From assembly GCA_035640715.1 (NCBI GenBank), contig DASQVO010000475.1, positions 1 to 13,680 of the forward strand: a stretch of 13,680 bases of DNA, in the 5' to 3' direction. Of this stretch, positions 13,406-13,680 are shown piece after piece. How positions within the stretch are numbered: position 1 is the first letter of the stretch; each line of letters begins with the position of its first letter. The notes under the pieces were generated by a model, which had not been told where the DNA came from, did not search any database, and worked only from the letters and a program-made list of their open reading frames with translations. A program made the position numbers and the translations under genes. The DNA is from DASQVO01 sp035640715 (GTDB lineage Bacteria > Actinomycetota > Actinomycetes > Streptosporangiales > Streptosporangiaceae).

Positions 13406-13680
13406 GTCAAGAGGGCGTGGTGATCTGACCCGGTGACCTGTGCTGGCCGCCGGGGCCGGGTGTGACTGTTGTTCTGGCGTTTCCTCGTCGCTGCTGGTTT
13501 GTGCCGCCGCGCGGCCGGGGTGCCAGCTGGAGCGCCCGCAGGCGCGGGCGAGGACGAACGAGCTGGATGCCGGCAAGCGGTGGCCGATCATGGGAAGCGA
13601 GGAAGAGCCTCCTGCGGGAGTAGCTGGGGTGAGGGCCGGTTGCTGGTGTCCCCGGGCGTGCGTGGCTGGCGGAGTGGTCT

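Larger units (their letters stand above)
13075..13680. other. Right end of window, no recognisable gene
   Basis: About 600 bp of very G/C-rich DNA. Several short open stretches exist on both strands, but none has a ribosome binding site, a recognisable domain or consistent codon use; long Pro/Arg/Gly translations are typical of non-coding high-GC DNA. The stretch holds two clear hairpins (13288-13313 and 13381-13405). A gene could begin near the right edge, but nothing identifiable is visible. Confidence 0.45.

Noticed and set aside
1..13680. CRISPR arrays, tRNA and rRNA genes, T-box or other riboswitches
   Set aside because: No regularly spaced direct repeats of CRISPR type, no T-loop-like tRNA ends within cloverleaf context and no recognisable leader motif were found by reading both strands; a covariance-model search was not possible.

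Overview
The window looks like chromosomal accessory DNA from a high-GC actinomycete. The evidence is strong G/C bias at third codon positions, GTG starts, AAGGAG-type ribosome binding sites, and XRE/TPR regulators of the kind that multiply in Streptomycetales, Streptosporangiales and related orders. I cannot name a genus from sequence alone.

Only a minority of the DNA is intact coding sequence. Genes that look whole are a small YdhR-like monooxygenase-fold protein (850-1146), a RibD-like deaminase with an eroded reductase half (2957-3853) translationally coupled to a TPR protein that has no DNA-binding domain (2028-2957), an S9-family serine peptidase (7276-9045, minus) and a full-length seryl-tRNA synthetase (11385-12665, minus). 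Two more genes are nearly whole but interrupted: a zinc-ribbon/XRE/TPR regulator with two frameshifts (5882-7331, plus) and an aldo/keto reductase with one frameshift (10255-11276, minus).

The rest is a gene graveyard. Recognisable pieces include an acyl-CoA dehydrogenase C-terminus (1333-1434), a Nudix box (4196-4309), a tyrosine-integrase C-terminus (4336-4596), a second Nudix gene with a nonsense codon and a frameshift (4655-4905, minus), the C-terminal domain of a glutamyl-tRNA synthetase (4973-5434, minus) and a HATPase C-terminus (5522-5707). On the minus strand between 9204 and 10216 there is a mosaic of GNAT, class I methyltransferase, PhyH dioxygenase and Sua5/YrdC pieces. An IS256-type transposase N-terminus lies at 12943-13074. 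The integrase and transposase remnants suggest that mobile elements helped make the mosaic.

Non-coding structure includes a decayed tandem repeat (241-735), a DasR-like operator (1592-1607), a 12-bp hairpin (1888-1921), and an array of five ACCT motifs spaced about one helical turn apart (5718-5764) just upstream of a good promoter (5811-5839) for the XRE regulator. Hairpins also follow the YrdC fragment and serS.

How the genes work together is largely inference. The TPR/RibD-like pair looks like a regulated or scaffolded pterin/pyrimidine-type deaminase. The zinc-ribbon regulator may control itself through the ACCT array. The lone serS could be a resistance or biosynthetic paralogue. Several frameshifts fall in short C/G runs, so sequencing error must be excluded before those genes are called dead.
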